From Talinum fruticosum (lineage: Eukaryota; Streptophyta; Magnoliopsida; Caryophyllales; Talinaceae): a stretch of 64,000 nucleotides of DNA. Location: NCBI GenBank assembly GCA_021018815.1, contig JAITYX010000007.1:5209001-5273000 (forward strand), written 5' to 3'. Below the pieces are notes generated by a model that was not told the origin of the DNA, made no database searches, and was given only the letters and a program-made list of their open reading frames with translations. The stretch's first letter is position 1, and every line of letters begins with the position of its first letter. Below, one piece after another: positions 24,575 through 34,690 of the stretch. The position numbers were made by a program, and so were the translations under genes.

Positions 24575-25200
24575 TAATTTGCGAAAATGCCACTTTTCTA
24601 TTTTCTCCTTGTAAATCCTAGAGTGCTCATAGGCATCCATTATAATCTCATCTAGCTCATTCAATTGTAGTAATCTCCTTTCCCCAGCAGCTTTGAGATC
24701 AAAATTTAGATGCTTTATGGCCCAAAACGCTTTGTGCTCCAACTCCACAAGGAGGTGACATGGATTCCCAAATACCAACCTAGACGGTGTAGCCCCAATA
24801 GGGGTCTTGAAAGTTGTCCTATAAGCCCATAGAGCATCATCTATTTTGAAACATAGTCCACAAAGCAACTAGGATGTATTGGTTACCTTTCGAAGGTGGG
24901 ATTGGGCCATGGAGTCAACGCCCCAAACGTCGAAAATCTCCAGCCCTAAGATGAAATTGAGAGGCATCTCATTCTTTCTTGATATATTCCTAGTCCATTG
25001 GCACCTATCACAAGTATGAACGTACTTGTGCACATCCTTGAATAGCATAGGCCAAAAGAAGCCAACTTGTAGGATTTTTGTTGTAATCTTTGAAGTGCTA
25101 CCATGCCCACCGCTAGTAGAATCGTGATAATAAGAAATGACGCTTTGAACCTCATCCTCTCGGGAGACATCTCCTATAAATCACATCCTTGCATAACTTG
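24575..25200 (-). pseudogene. Gypsy integrase remnant
   Basis: The zinc-binding region is visible as CGGHGST (about 25090-25110) and CDRCQ (about 25000-25015), followed by FDVWGVDSM near 24910-24935. The frame then jumps to [16 protein letters not shown] (24790-24840) and [11 protein letters not shown] (about 24710-24745). Most of the catalytic core with the second Asp and the Glu of the DDE triad is therefore deleted near 24860. Integration activity is impossible from this copy. Confidence 0.85.
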
Positions 25201-25399
25201 TAGAGGAAATGCTCTTCCCGAAAATGGAACTTGATGTCATAGAAGAACTTCTTTCTCTAGTGATAGCTCACATTAGGTGGGACGACTCGCTAGCTAGGAA
25301 GTTGGCCTTATCGAGAAACCAGGGAACTATACAAATATAGACAGGTAAATAGATACTCATCAGGAAAGGTATCGTCAATAGGAGCACCTTGACTCTCAA

Positions 25400-26559
25400 T
25401 AATAAGCTTAGACAGTAATCAACAACCGCATTCTCTCGCTCTTATTTTGTCCCGAATCTCTATGTCAAACTCTTCGAGAAGTAGCATCCACAGAATAAGG
25501 CGAGGCTTGGCATCTTGCTTGGAGAGTAAATGCTTGAGTGTTAAGTGATCGGTGTACATAATTACTTTAGATCACAACCGATATGATCTGAATTTTTAAA
25601 TTGCATACACCACCATAAGCAACTCCTTTTCGGTAGTGGTATAGTTCTTCCGAGCCTCATCAAGTGTTTTGCTGGCATAATAGATCACATAAGACTTTTT
25701 GTCTATCTTCAGCCCCAAAACTACACCAACTACATGATCACTAGTATCGCACATTATCTTAAATGGCATGCTCCAATCTAGTGGCTGAATAATGGGGCGG
25801 AAATTAGAGCATCTTTAATCTTTCAAAAAGCCTCATGACACTCATCAATAAAAACAAAGGGTACATCTTTGGCGAGGAGCCGAGTTAGAAGTTTAGCAAT
25901 TTTAGAAAAGTCCTTGATAAAGCGGCAATAAAATCACGCATAACCAAGGAAGCTTCTAACACCCTTCACAGAATGTTGTCTTCTCTTGATGCCCCTATTA
26001 GAAGCAACATGCCATAATACGACACCTTTCGAAACATAAAGTGACACTTCTCCCAGTTCAAAACCAAATTGACTTCCTCACATCGATGGAGAACTTTAGC
26101 CGATTTTCCAAACACAAATAAAAAGTGCCTCCATAGACAGAGAAGTCGTCCATGAACACTTCCATATTATTTTTAATAAGACATGCATCATTTGGAAGGT
26201 AGTTGGGGTAGTACATAACCCAAACGAAGTCCTTCGATAAACAAAGGTACCATAAGGGCATGTGAATGTTGTCTTCTCTTGATCACTTGAGTGGATTGGA
26301 ATTTGGAAAAATGCCAAAAATCATCCAAGTAATAAAAGAAGCAATGCTTTGCCAACTTTTCCAACATCCGATAAATGAAAGGGAGACGGAAAGTATCTTT
26401 TCGGGTGGCCTTATTCAATTTTCTCGTAATTAATGCACATGCGCCACCCAAGTAACAATCCTAGTAGAAATGAGCTCATCTTTGTCATTCTTAATGACAG
26501 TCATACCACCCTTTTTAGGAACTATTCGGACTGGACTGACCCAATCACTATCCGAGATA
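25400..26559 (-). pseudogene. Gypsy RT C-terminal part and RNase H
   Basis: Downstream of CACTA-2 the minus strand gives SDSDWVSPVRIVPKKGG (26505-26556). Next come QEKTTFTCPYGTFVYRR (26225-26280) and the catalytic motif VFMDDFSVYG (26125-26160). RNase H and connection pieces follow to about 25440, with an [12 protein letters not shown] segment. Stops and frameshifts are present. Confidence 0.85.
26557..26559. repeat. CACTA-2 target duplication, left copy (ATA)
   Basis: Three bases directly before the terminus CACTACTAC. The same trinucleotide follows the right terminus at 31646-31648. A 3 bp duplication is the rule for CACTA transposons. Confidence 0.85.
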
Positions 26560-26574
26560 CACTACTACAAAAAC

Positions 26575-26790
26575 ACTTTTAACGACAGGTCTTTAACGAT
26601 GGTTAAAAGGACAAACCGTCATGAAAAATAGATCGCTGGCACTTTTGTAAATAACGTGCATTATGTCACACATATGACGACGGTTCTTTCGGATAAACCG
26701 TCGTAATGTGTATTGTCAAGACATTTAACGACGGTTCTACGGCGGTTCTATGGAAGAACCATCGTCATGTCTTTCATATCGAGGTTAAAA
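26575..26790. repeat. CACTA-2 left subterminal repeats
   Basis: Copies of the motif ACGACGGTTC and its complement (for example 26677-26688 and 26728-26740), matching those at the right end and in CACTA-1. Confidence 0.85.
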
Positions 26791-26799
26791 ATGCGAGAA

Positions 26800-27100
26800 C
26801 ATACCTATTGTTTCCTCGCCCATATCTACTCTCAGTCTTATCGCTTTACAGCTTTCTCTCCTCCACATACTATATTTGGAATTCGTAGCTTCCTCGCCGA
26901 TTTACATCACCTCTCGGTCAACTTGAATTGGTAAGCCTCTCCTCACCCTCGCCGTTTAAATCTTCTCTCACTTACTCTTTCATTTGTTCATAATTTGCTC
27001 TCGTCTCTTTGAAGTGTAGATTTCCTCAAACTAATTCTCGCTGTCAAACCTCTCCTTACCCTCGCTGTTGTTGGTTATTAGGTATGAATCTCTATCTTCT
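26800..27100 (+). promoter_or_regulatory. CT-rich leader-like region of CACTA-2
   Basis: Pyrimidine-rich sequence with donor-like sites (TTG|GTAAGCC near 26930 and TTAG|GTATGA near 27082). It looks like the 5' untranslated exons of the original CACTA transcript. No coding sequence follows, so this is an inference from composition and position. Confidence 0.4.
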
Positions 27101-27814
27101 CTTATTTTTCGACTTTAATTTATTTAGAAAATATATTATAATTAAAATGTTGAATGTATTTTGTGGTAATTGTGAATGTTGAGAATGTGGATAATGTTTG
27201 AGATTATTGAAATGTTGAATCTTTATTGAAATATTGAATATTGAGAATGTGGGTAACATTTATTTAGTTTATTAAGTTGGAAATTCGTGAAATATTTGAT
27301 ATTTTGAGAAATTGATTAGGAGTTTAGGATTTGTGGTAATTAAAGCGAAATATGAAATGATGGTAGATCAAAAGAGTGCATCCAAATTTGTTTAGGATTT
27401 TAGAGAAATAGAAAGATAATTTGGATATAGGGTCATCCCCAAAAACTTTCTCATAAAGATAAATTTGTATCCAAATTTTTTTATTTTGATAAGGTGATGT
27501 TGGAGTGAATTCATTTATCCAATTATCAAAATTGGTATCCAAATATGGTTAGAGTTCAGAGAAATAAAAATATTTATGGTTTAGGGTTTGAGGAAATAGA
27601 AAAATTTGTAGTTATATGTCTAAGGATCAATAGAGAGAAAATATAAATGTGAAAATGTAAAAGATTGAAAAAGTATTTGGATATAGGGATCTCCCAAATA
27701 CTTGTCATAAAGATAAATTTGTTATCAAATTTATTTATTTTGATGAGTTGAAGTTGGGGGTGTACTAATTTATCAAATTACCTAAATTTTCGGTTTCCTT
27801 TTTGGGTGCAAGTT

Positions 27815-28105
27815 TGCTGCATTATACATTATCGTAAACTATAGTACATGATTTTTTTGAAGTTTGCGTAATGCATCGGAAAATAATGAATATCAATAAA
27901 ATGTTGAGGTCATCCATTTAGTTTGCTTTAACAACCGAAGACACAACTAAAACTAGAGTTTCCATAACCCTTGTTGACTTTAGCAATGAGGTCGGATTCA
28001 CTAGGCAAGACATAAAGTCTATGTACAATGTAGGTCGGTCCACGAAGATAGAGAAAAGTGATAAAGGCTTTATTGGAGAAAAAGTGATAAATAATAGGGA
28101 ATTAT
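27815..28105 (+). repeat. Left arm of large inverted repeat in CACTA-2
   Basis: The arm pairs with the reverse complement of 28108-28273 joined to 29846-29965. Matching blocks are ACATGATTTTTTTGAAG and AATAAAATGTTGAG (27846-27912) against 29868-29935, and the ATPase-like fragment against 28115-28273. Identity is about 75 percent by eye. Confidence 0.85.
27930..28095 (+). pseudogene. Captured fragment of NO VEIN-like ATPase gene (sense copy)
   Basis: The plus strand reads a stretch including VDFSNEVGFTRQDIKSM and then a VGRSTK...KGFIGEK pattern. This matches the ATP-binding region of the plant family of histidine-kinase/gyrase/HSP90-like ATPases around NO VEIN and sacsin (HATPase_c_3). In that family, FNNE.GF...I...C.VG.STK is followed by GYIGEKGIGFKSVF. 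Only about 55 residues remain and the GIGFKSVF block is absent. The fragment is part of the transposon, not a gene. The family assignment rests on recall of the motif and should be searched. Confidence 0.72.
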
Positions 28106-28107
28106 TA

Positions 28108-28273
28108 CTAGTTTTGTGATTGTTTACCACATTTCTCTCTAATAAATCCTTTATCCCTTTTCCCTTTTCTCGTGTACCAACCCATGCTACACATACACTT
28201 TATGTCTTGTCTTGTGAACCTGATCTCATTGTTAAAGACAACAAGAGTTATAGGAACTTTGGTTGTGGTTATG
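28108..28273 (-). pseudogene. Captured fragment of NO VEIN-like ATPase gene (antisense copy)
   Basis: Inverted duplicate of 27930-28095. The minus strand reads SQDITTTKVPITLVVFNNE, then a GFIREK segment after KGKRDK. It retains the FNNE...FTRQDIK...C core and diverges from the sense copy by roughly a quarter of its bases. Together the two copies form a hairpin with almost no loop (28105-28108). Confidence 0.72.
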
Positions 28274-28278
28274 TCTTG
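28274..28278. repeat. Solo LTR target duplication, left copy (TCTTG)
   Basis: TCTTG precedes the LTR and recurs at 29841-29845. Comparing the interrupted arm with the intact arm at 27815-28105 supports this as the insertion point. Confidence 0.8.
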
Positions 28279-29840
28279 TGAAGACTCGGACGTTTCGAAC
28301 GCACTTCGAGTTGCACTAAACAAGTCGGTATAACAATCCCATGCTTTTAGAGTTTTGATTCTAAGGCATTCTCGGTTTCACGTAAACCTCTTTTAGTAAA
28401 ATAGTATCTTTTCCGAGTGATACGGCTTTCACTTATTACATTTATTGCCTATCTATTTGAGACTCGTAAAAGTGGTTCTTTGTTCCGAGTCCATCTTCAC
28501 TCGCATTTATCGCAGACTAGTGTTTCGTCTTTTTCTCACTCGGAATCTTACTTTCTATTACAAGCTCTATTTTTGTTAGAGTCAATATCTTTAGTCTGTT
28601 TCACACTTAGTCTATATCAAGTTATCTTACTCGATATTCTTTATGGAACTTGTTCTATCGCTTAGACTAAGTCGGACGGAATTCCGAGTATCTTGGATAT
28701 TGGACTCGTAAAATTCCATTTCATTTCGACTCGGATAATCAGTTGCTTAATTATCATAATCATTTTATTATCTCGTGTCTAACTTTGGACCAAAGTATTT
28801 TATACTTTGAGAACCAGAATTGATTTACTTTTGTAGGTTATTCATTCGAGGATACACCTTTTTCAAACCACAAAAGTAGCCGGCTTCGTAACGTCAAATC
28901 ACCAGCAGACCCTTTTCACCTTCCCCGCTTCGAGTCCCGGAAGATTGTGTCGAAGTTGTCCGTTTCCAAATCTGGAAAACCGAAACGCTAAGCTTAACGG
29001 TGGTTTCCACCTTATCTTTCACGACACTACCAATGGTTTTGGGACTTCCAAGAGAGATAAACCGCTGTCCAACGTTCACATCGTAACGGATACTTTCTGA
29101 GTGACTCGAAAGCTTTTATCAACAGATCACAGAAGACTCTCGGTCAGCAGATGAAGATAACGGCTACTCTGCCCGGTTACCTATAAATTGAAGCCACCTC
29201 ACAAGACTTGAAGATTGCCGAATCTATTGTTAATACACATACTTGAGAAAAGTCATTGCATTTACTTTCAATCTTCTACTTACAACTCCCACTCTGTAAT
29301 TCATTACTTTCCGAGTTGTAAGGTCTTGTACTCGGTTACAAACTCTATCTTACATTCTTTGTAAGGTCCCTTGACTAAGCCGTAAGGGTTAACTCAGCTT
29401 AGTTGTCCCTAGCTGTAAGGGTTATCTCAGCTAGGAAGTACTAGATCGGATAAGGGAATTTCTGAGTCTAGGAAAACTTGTATAGAGTTGTCTAAGGGAG
29501 CAACTCGGGTTCGATCAGTTCACGGTATTTTGTGGACTCAAAATAGTGGATTTGACTTCGTGTTTGGATTGACACGATCCGTGGTTTTCTTCCCAGGAGG
29601 ATTTCCACGTAAAATCTAAGTGTTATCTTTCCGAGTTAATTCTAGACTCGGACATGCCTTACTGCTCTTGTTCTTTCGATTCATTGCTTTCCGAGTCCAA
29701 CCTTTTCTCGACCCAGTTAATAGACTCGGAATCTATCTTCCCTTCCACTTCGCGCAAAAGAGTGTGATTTCGCAGAGAATTCCCTATCACCCTATTCACC
29801 CCCTCTAGGGTGACTCATACTCTCCCCGAGCAAACCTTCA
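28279..29840 (+). mobile_element. Solo LTR (Copia, Sirevirus-like)
   Basis: The 1562 bp segment begins TGAAGACTCGG and ends CAAACCTTCA, so its ends are TG...CA with a short inverted repeat TGAAG/CTTCA. Perfect 5 bp duplications TCTTG flank it. Near the end is CCTATTCACCCCCTCTAGG (29790-29810), a phrase typical of Sirevirus LTR ends. No gag-pol or second LTR is present, so it is the product of LTR-LTR recombination. The motif ACTCGG/CCGAGT recurs about twenty times. Confidence 0.85.
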
Positions 29841-29845
29841 TCTTG

Positions 29846-29965
29846 GGGTAGTTAAAATGAATTAAAGGGATTGTCTCAACATTTTATTCATACTAATGTG
29901 TTATGCATTATGTAAAACTTCGAAAAACAATCATGTTTAGTTTATGATAATGCATAATATATCGA
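29846..29965 (-). repeat. Distal part of right inverted-repeat arm
   Basis: Continues the right arm after the solo LTR. The reverse complement matches 27815-27915 (landmarks ATAATGCAT and AATAAAATGTTGAG). Confidence 0.8.
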
Positions 29966-29975
29966 ATTGGAAGCA

Positions 29976-30025
<50 letters not shown>

Positions 30026-30407
30026 GTAAACAATTGGAAGCAAAAACATTCTTTGAATGGGAAGAAGGGTCAAGGCTTTATTGAGGGAGTTGGCAAGAAT
30101 AATTCTTTGACTTAACTCTCTCCTTTGATCATAGTGAAAATGAGTCATAGAGCACTTCCTGCTGGTTACGAAAAATTGTGCCCACGCTTCAATAGGGACC
30201 GTGTCGAGCAAGCTATTGTTGCCAATTGTTGCCCGTAGACATTTTACAGACCTTCTTATTGATGATGCCATGGAGTTGGATTTTGTAAACTTTGATGAAG
30301 CTCATGCTCTCAAACAAGTTGTGTTGCGTTTCGATTGAGACCTCCTTGAAGCCCGGGTAAAGCACCACTTTGACCATTTTGTAGAAATCTAGGCAAGCAA
30401 TTCGCAC
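29942..30407 (-). pseudogene. Unidentified coding-like segment in CACTA-2
   Basis: Two overlapping minus-strand frames (30213-30407 and 29942-30271) have a normal amino-acid mix, for example FYKMVKVVLYPGFKEVS and DTVPIEAWAQFFVTSR, unlike the AT-rich surroundings. They may be one captured exon with a frameshift. No family is recognised. The tail of the lower frame runs into the (AT)n tract and is meaningless. Confidence 0.4.
29981..30021. repeat. (AT)n microsatellite
   Basis: About 20 AT units inside CACTA-2. Confidence 0.95.
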
Positions 30408-30921
30408 TCATCAGCAAGTGACGCAGCGGGCGAAGGCGCCACTTCAAGCATAGGCTCATAGTCCGGTCCCCCCAGGAGAGTAGTGAATCGGTGGAGGACC
30501 CTTTCTCTCGTTCTTCTCCGGTCTGAAGGAACTTACCGAAAGAGAAGGGGAGGACCCTCCCTAAGGAAAATAAGAGGAACCTCCTTAAGAAGAAGTGAGG
30601 TTGTCCACCTCTACCTCTACACGAACTCCAAGGAAGTGAAAAAGACCAAGCTCTCTAATGGTAAGCTAAAAATCATCATTTGATAAGGGTTAAAAGAAAT
30701 AAGTTCCTGAATATTACCTTCGTCCCTAATTTTCTCATTGCATTTTCTAACAACCGAGACAATTTTCCATGGAGGAGTAATGAACTCACTCTTGACAAGT
30801 TCGTGGGCGAGATCATTGAGTTTTTATGTTGTCCACCTCTGTGTGTATTTCTTTTCTTGAAACTTTGTGGTTTAAATGATTTCAATATTTATGCCAAAGG
30901 TTCATCTCTATTTTCTGAAGA

Positions 30922-31109
30922 GATGCTTTTTAGTATATTGAGTTATGTGCTTGTCTTTATGACTATATTGCTTGCTTGGAGTTCGCGCAGAGGTAGCATG
31001 GACTGCAAATATGATGTATATATGTTGTCCACGCTACCTCCGCAACAACTCCAAGCGAGCAATATTTGCATAAAGACAATGACATAACTAAATCTTCTAC
31101 AAAAGCATC
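30922..31109. repeat. ~190 nt foldback in CACTA-2
   Basis: Arms 30922-31003 and 31027-31109 are about 80 percent complementary by eye around a 23 nt loop. They include CTTGGAGTTCGCGCAG and CGCAACAACTCCAAGC. The size and imperfect pairing resemble a plant MIRNA precursor or a young inverted duplication. The homologous position in CACTA-1 (19061-19195) also folds. Confidence 0.85.
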
Positions 31110-31409
31110 ACTTTGGGTAAATAGAGATGAACTTTTTCACATAAATAATGAATAAGTACTCTTTGTATTATAATTTCACATCATTGTAATATATTCATTG
31201 ATGTAACTTATTGTGAAAATTTATGAAATTGTGTTGTCGAACTTGTTCAATAGAACTTGTTGTAGACTGTAGTAAGTGGGAAATTTTTGTCTATATTTGG
31301 AAATTTGCGGCTGTTGGTTGTTGTTGTGTAAGTTGTGATGTATTTTGTATTGTATTTTTGTACAGAGGTACGGAAAAACAAAAAAAAACTATTAAAAAAT
31401 ATTCAAACA

Positions 31410-31600
31410 TATCATGATGGTTCTTACATTAGAACCGTCGTCATATGCCCCTGCCTAAACAATTTGTGCAGGACGTATGACAACAGCTTCTAGTATAAGA
31501 ACCGTCATCATAAGTTATCTTTAACTACGGCTTTTGAACCGTAGTAAAAGATGTTACATACAACGACGACCACATACACAACGCTGGTTAACCGTAGTTA
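31410..31600. repeat. CACTA-2 right subterminal repeats
   Basis: Copies of GAACCGTCGT-type motifs (for example near 31431-31441) mirror the left end. Confidence 0.85.
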
Positions 31601-31648
31601 AATGTCATTTTTTAACTATAGTCAAATGTGGTTCCTGTAGTAGCGATA

Positions 31649-34540
31649 GGATAGATAATTCCTGCTTTAAGAAATTTCACAACCTCTTGCATATTTGGAT
31701 TTAAATACCTTTGAGGTTGTCTTGAGGGCTTATGACCATCATCAAGAAGAATGCTATACATGCACAATGAACGACTAATTACCTTAATATCATCAATGTT
31801 ATACCCAATGGCTTCACGGCGTTCTCTAAGAACATCAAACCATTTTTTAAGTTGTGGGCCTTCAAGTTTAGTATTGACAATAACAAGAAAAGTAGAGTTG
31901 GGACCCAAGAATTAATACTCGAGGTTGGGAGGTAGAGGTTTTAGCTCTACCTGTGGATCCTTTTTCTCAACTTCTTTTGTAGCCCGAACCTCCACATTAA
32001 GGACTCGGCACTGGATATGGCCCATGCTCATAGACTCGGAGCATCATCAAAGAGCCTAGCATACTCCTTTGTCTCAACTTTTTATACTTCGATCACCTCC
32101 TACCTAATAAAAAGTGCCTCAAGGGGATCATCTAGTGAATTGTGGCTCACCCTATTTTTGCTAATAATTTTGTCCAGGATGTCGACTCGATAGCATGAAT
32201 CCTCTAACACAGGGGTAGTCATGGCTTTGGAGAGGTTGAACTTCATCTTCTCATACCCCACATGAAGGGAAAACTTCCCATTCTTGACATCTATCATAGC
32301 ACCAGCTTGTGACTAGGAAAGGCCTCCCTAAAATAATAGGAATCCGAGCATCTTCCTCCATTTCCATCACCACAAAGTCACATGGGATAAAAATCTTGCC
32401 CACTTGGAGAGGCACAAATTCTAGGAGACCCACGGGATGCTTTACATAACAATCTGTAAGTCTGGATGGATATGGAAGTACACTTTAGATCACCTATTTG
32501 AAGCCTTTTGCAGATGAAGAGGGGCATAACACTCACACTAGCTCCCAAATCCCATAAAGCCCTACTAATTGGCACATCTCTAATAGAACATCGAATAAAG
32601 AAACTGCCTGGATTTGAAAGCTTATGGGGTAGCTTATTCTGCAAAACAACACTATGCTCAGCTATAAGAGACACGATTTCTTTCTCAATCAACTTTCCTT
32701 TGTTGGATATTATGTCTTTCAAAAAACTTTGCATAAGATGGTATCTCTACAATTGTTTCCAGGAATGGAATGTTGATGTGGAATTTTACAACATCTCTAT
32801 GAACTTGGCATATTTCTTCTTATCCTTGGCCTTTACTAACCTTTGAGGATATGGAACTAGAGGTTTGTAAGACTCAATAGGCCTCACTACAGCATTTAAT
32901 GTGAGCTTTTCCCTCGTAACTTTTGGTCTCACTCTTAACACCCTGAATATGAGATTGAATATTTCCTTGTTTCTCTCGTTCTTTAGCAGCGACATTCTCC
33001 TTTCCTTGGTAACCATACTGGGACACTCTAACTCTTTCCCACTTCTTAAAGTGATAGCATTGACATGCCCCCTTAGATTTATCTCTCGGCTGGCCCGGCA
33101 AATTCCTTTGAGGTCTAGAAAGATGGCTCACTTGTTGGGCTGTCTAGGATATTCGGGTCTTAAGTATCTTCTAGTGGGTAGACATGCCCTCAAACTTAGA
33201 AATCAACTGCTTGATTAATTCACCTAAAGTCTCATTCATTCTAGATTGTTTCGAATGAAACCTTCCATGAGGATCTCTAAATTTGACTTCGAACTAGGGT
33301 TGAGCTAATGGATTAAAATGGGGCCCTAGGCTGAAAACCAGGTGGCAAGGGATTATTATTCTTGTAGGAGAATTTGGGGTGATTTTTCCATCTAGGGTTG
33401 TAGGTTTGGGAGTATGGGTTATTTTATGGTCTTGATTTGAAGTTTTGTAGAGCATTGGGATGTTCAACGAGTGTGAAAATCAATTTGGCACTCCGAAGCC
33501 ACATGCTCTTCTACTCCATATATCTCACGAACAATATGTCCATCATTTGCAGTACTAGAAGAACCATGGGAGTAGACACCGCACTTACGCAATCCAGTTC
33601 TTGGCTAAGGGCCCCCACCTTGCCAGCTAGGAGAGCTACAAAATCAACATCATACGTTACTTCTTTCTTTGGAACCGACCTTTCGTTACCTCAATAGTAA
33701 CTATTGGCCCCCATGTTCTCAATGAAAGCCTTGGCTTCACTTTCACCCTTAGCCATAAGGGCACCTCCTGCAGCTACATCTATAGAAATCCGAATCTAGA
33801 GAGGTAGTCCATTGTAAAAGGTCTGCAGGAGCATCAATTCTAAAATACCATGGTGAGGACATTTCTTTTGGAGATCCTTGTAACACTCCCAAGCCTCATA
33901 AAGTAAATCTCCATTATCCAATAAAAAAGTAGAGATGGCGTTTCATAGTTTGGCAGTCTTGCTTGGGGAAATAACTTTGCCATAAACGTCTTTCACAAAG
34001 CTTCCCAGGTGGCATATTTGTTAGGATCCTCATTCAGCAGCCAATCCTTAGCTCTATCCTTTAAAGAGAAAGGAAAGAGCTTTAGGCGGATGGCTTCGTC
34101 GGTGAGATTATTGATCTTGACAATCCCACACTTCTCCAAAAAGAATTGATGTGTCGGATGGCATTTTCACCTGTAAGCCCTTGAAACGCATCTTACCGCA
34201 AAAATTTATTGGCAACATCTTTAGCTTAAAGTCCTTAGCATCCACATTCAGCTCAGCGATGGTCGATATTGCCTCGGATGCACTAAGGATGACATAGTCC
34301 CCTAATGGTCTCAATTGTGGTCCTTGCTCCATTATCCTTTCCTCTCTTCTCTCGCCTTCTCGCAGCTCTACATATTACTTTTGTTGTTGCTTCAATTTTA
34401 GGGTCCAACGGGATAATTTCTCTCCCTCGTCGATTATTCTTACACATACAAAAATAAGAACTATACGAGGCGTAGACGAGTTCAAGCAAAAATAAAGAAA
34501 AGAATGGTTTTTCAACAAGAACAAGAAACCCGAGTCTCAA
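31649..34540 (-). pseudogene. Gypsy gag, protease and RT N-terminus
   Basis: Gag is recognisable at about 34000-34150 as LKLFPFSLKDRAKDWL, the retrotransposon gag core. The protease at 32378-32734 carries ALWDLGASVSVMP, in which Asp-Leu-Gly replaces the usual Asp-Ser-Gly, as often in Athila elements. It continues with IPIILGRPFL (about 32330-32360). The RT N-terminal part (31649-31908) reads SRQPQRYLNPNMQEVV and ends GIIYPI at the CACTA junction. Frameshifts are frequent (near 32250, 32400, 32750 and in gag). Confidence 0.85.
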
Positions 34541-34663
34541 GTCTTAAAGCAAACTTTATACTCAAAAGAAAAGAGTTCCCCAAGCAACGAGCATTAGAAA
34601 ACTTGTTGAGAAAATACCGCAAATGCACGATGTAGTTATAGCTAGCAACCGACAAGTACCAGC

Positions 34664-34690
34664 CGTGTCCTCGAGGAGCTCGCTTTCAAG
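34664..34690 (-). other. Degenerate Gypsy primer-binding site
   Basis: The minus strand here reads GAAAGCGAGCTCCTCGAG followed by GACACGG. It resembles the TGGCGCCGTTGCCGGGGAC primer site that follows the LTR in plant Athila/Tat elements, with several changes. Position just after the LTR supports it. Confidence 0.5.

Larger units (their letters stand above)
26560..31645 (+). mobile_element. CACTA-2, 5.1 kb non-autonomous En/Spm-type element
   Basis: The left terminus is CACTACTACAAAAACAC and the reversed right terminus is CGCTACTACAGGAACCAC. Subterminal ACGACGGTTC-type repeats lie at 26575-26790 and 31410-31600. The flanks are ATA on both sides. Deleting the element and one ATA rejoins the Gypsy RT frame exactly, which confirms both boundaries. 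No transposase of the TNP2 type was recognised. The contents are a CT-rich leader (about 26810-27090), a large inverted repeat carrying an ATPase-gene fragment (27815-29965), a solo LTR (28279-29840), an (AT)n tract, unidentified coding-like pieces on the minus strand (29942-30407) and a foldback (30922-31109). Confidence 0.92.

Noticed and set aside
30680..31087. 135-residue plus-strand frame in CACTA-2
   Set aside because: Its C-terminal third is the translated foldback and no transposase motif is present. It may be an old CACTA frame but cannot be supported.
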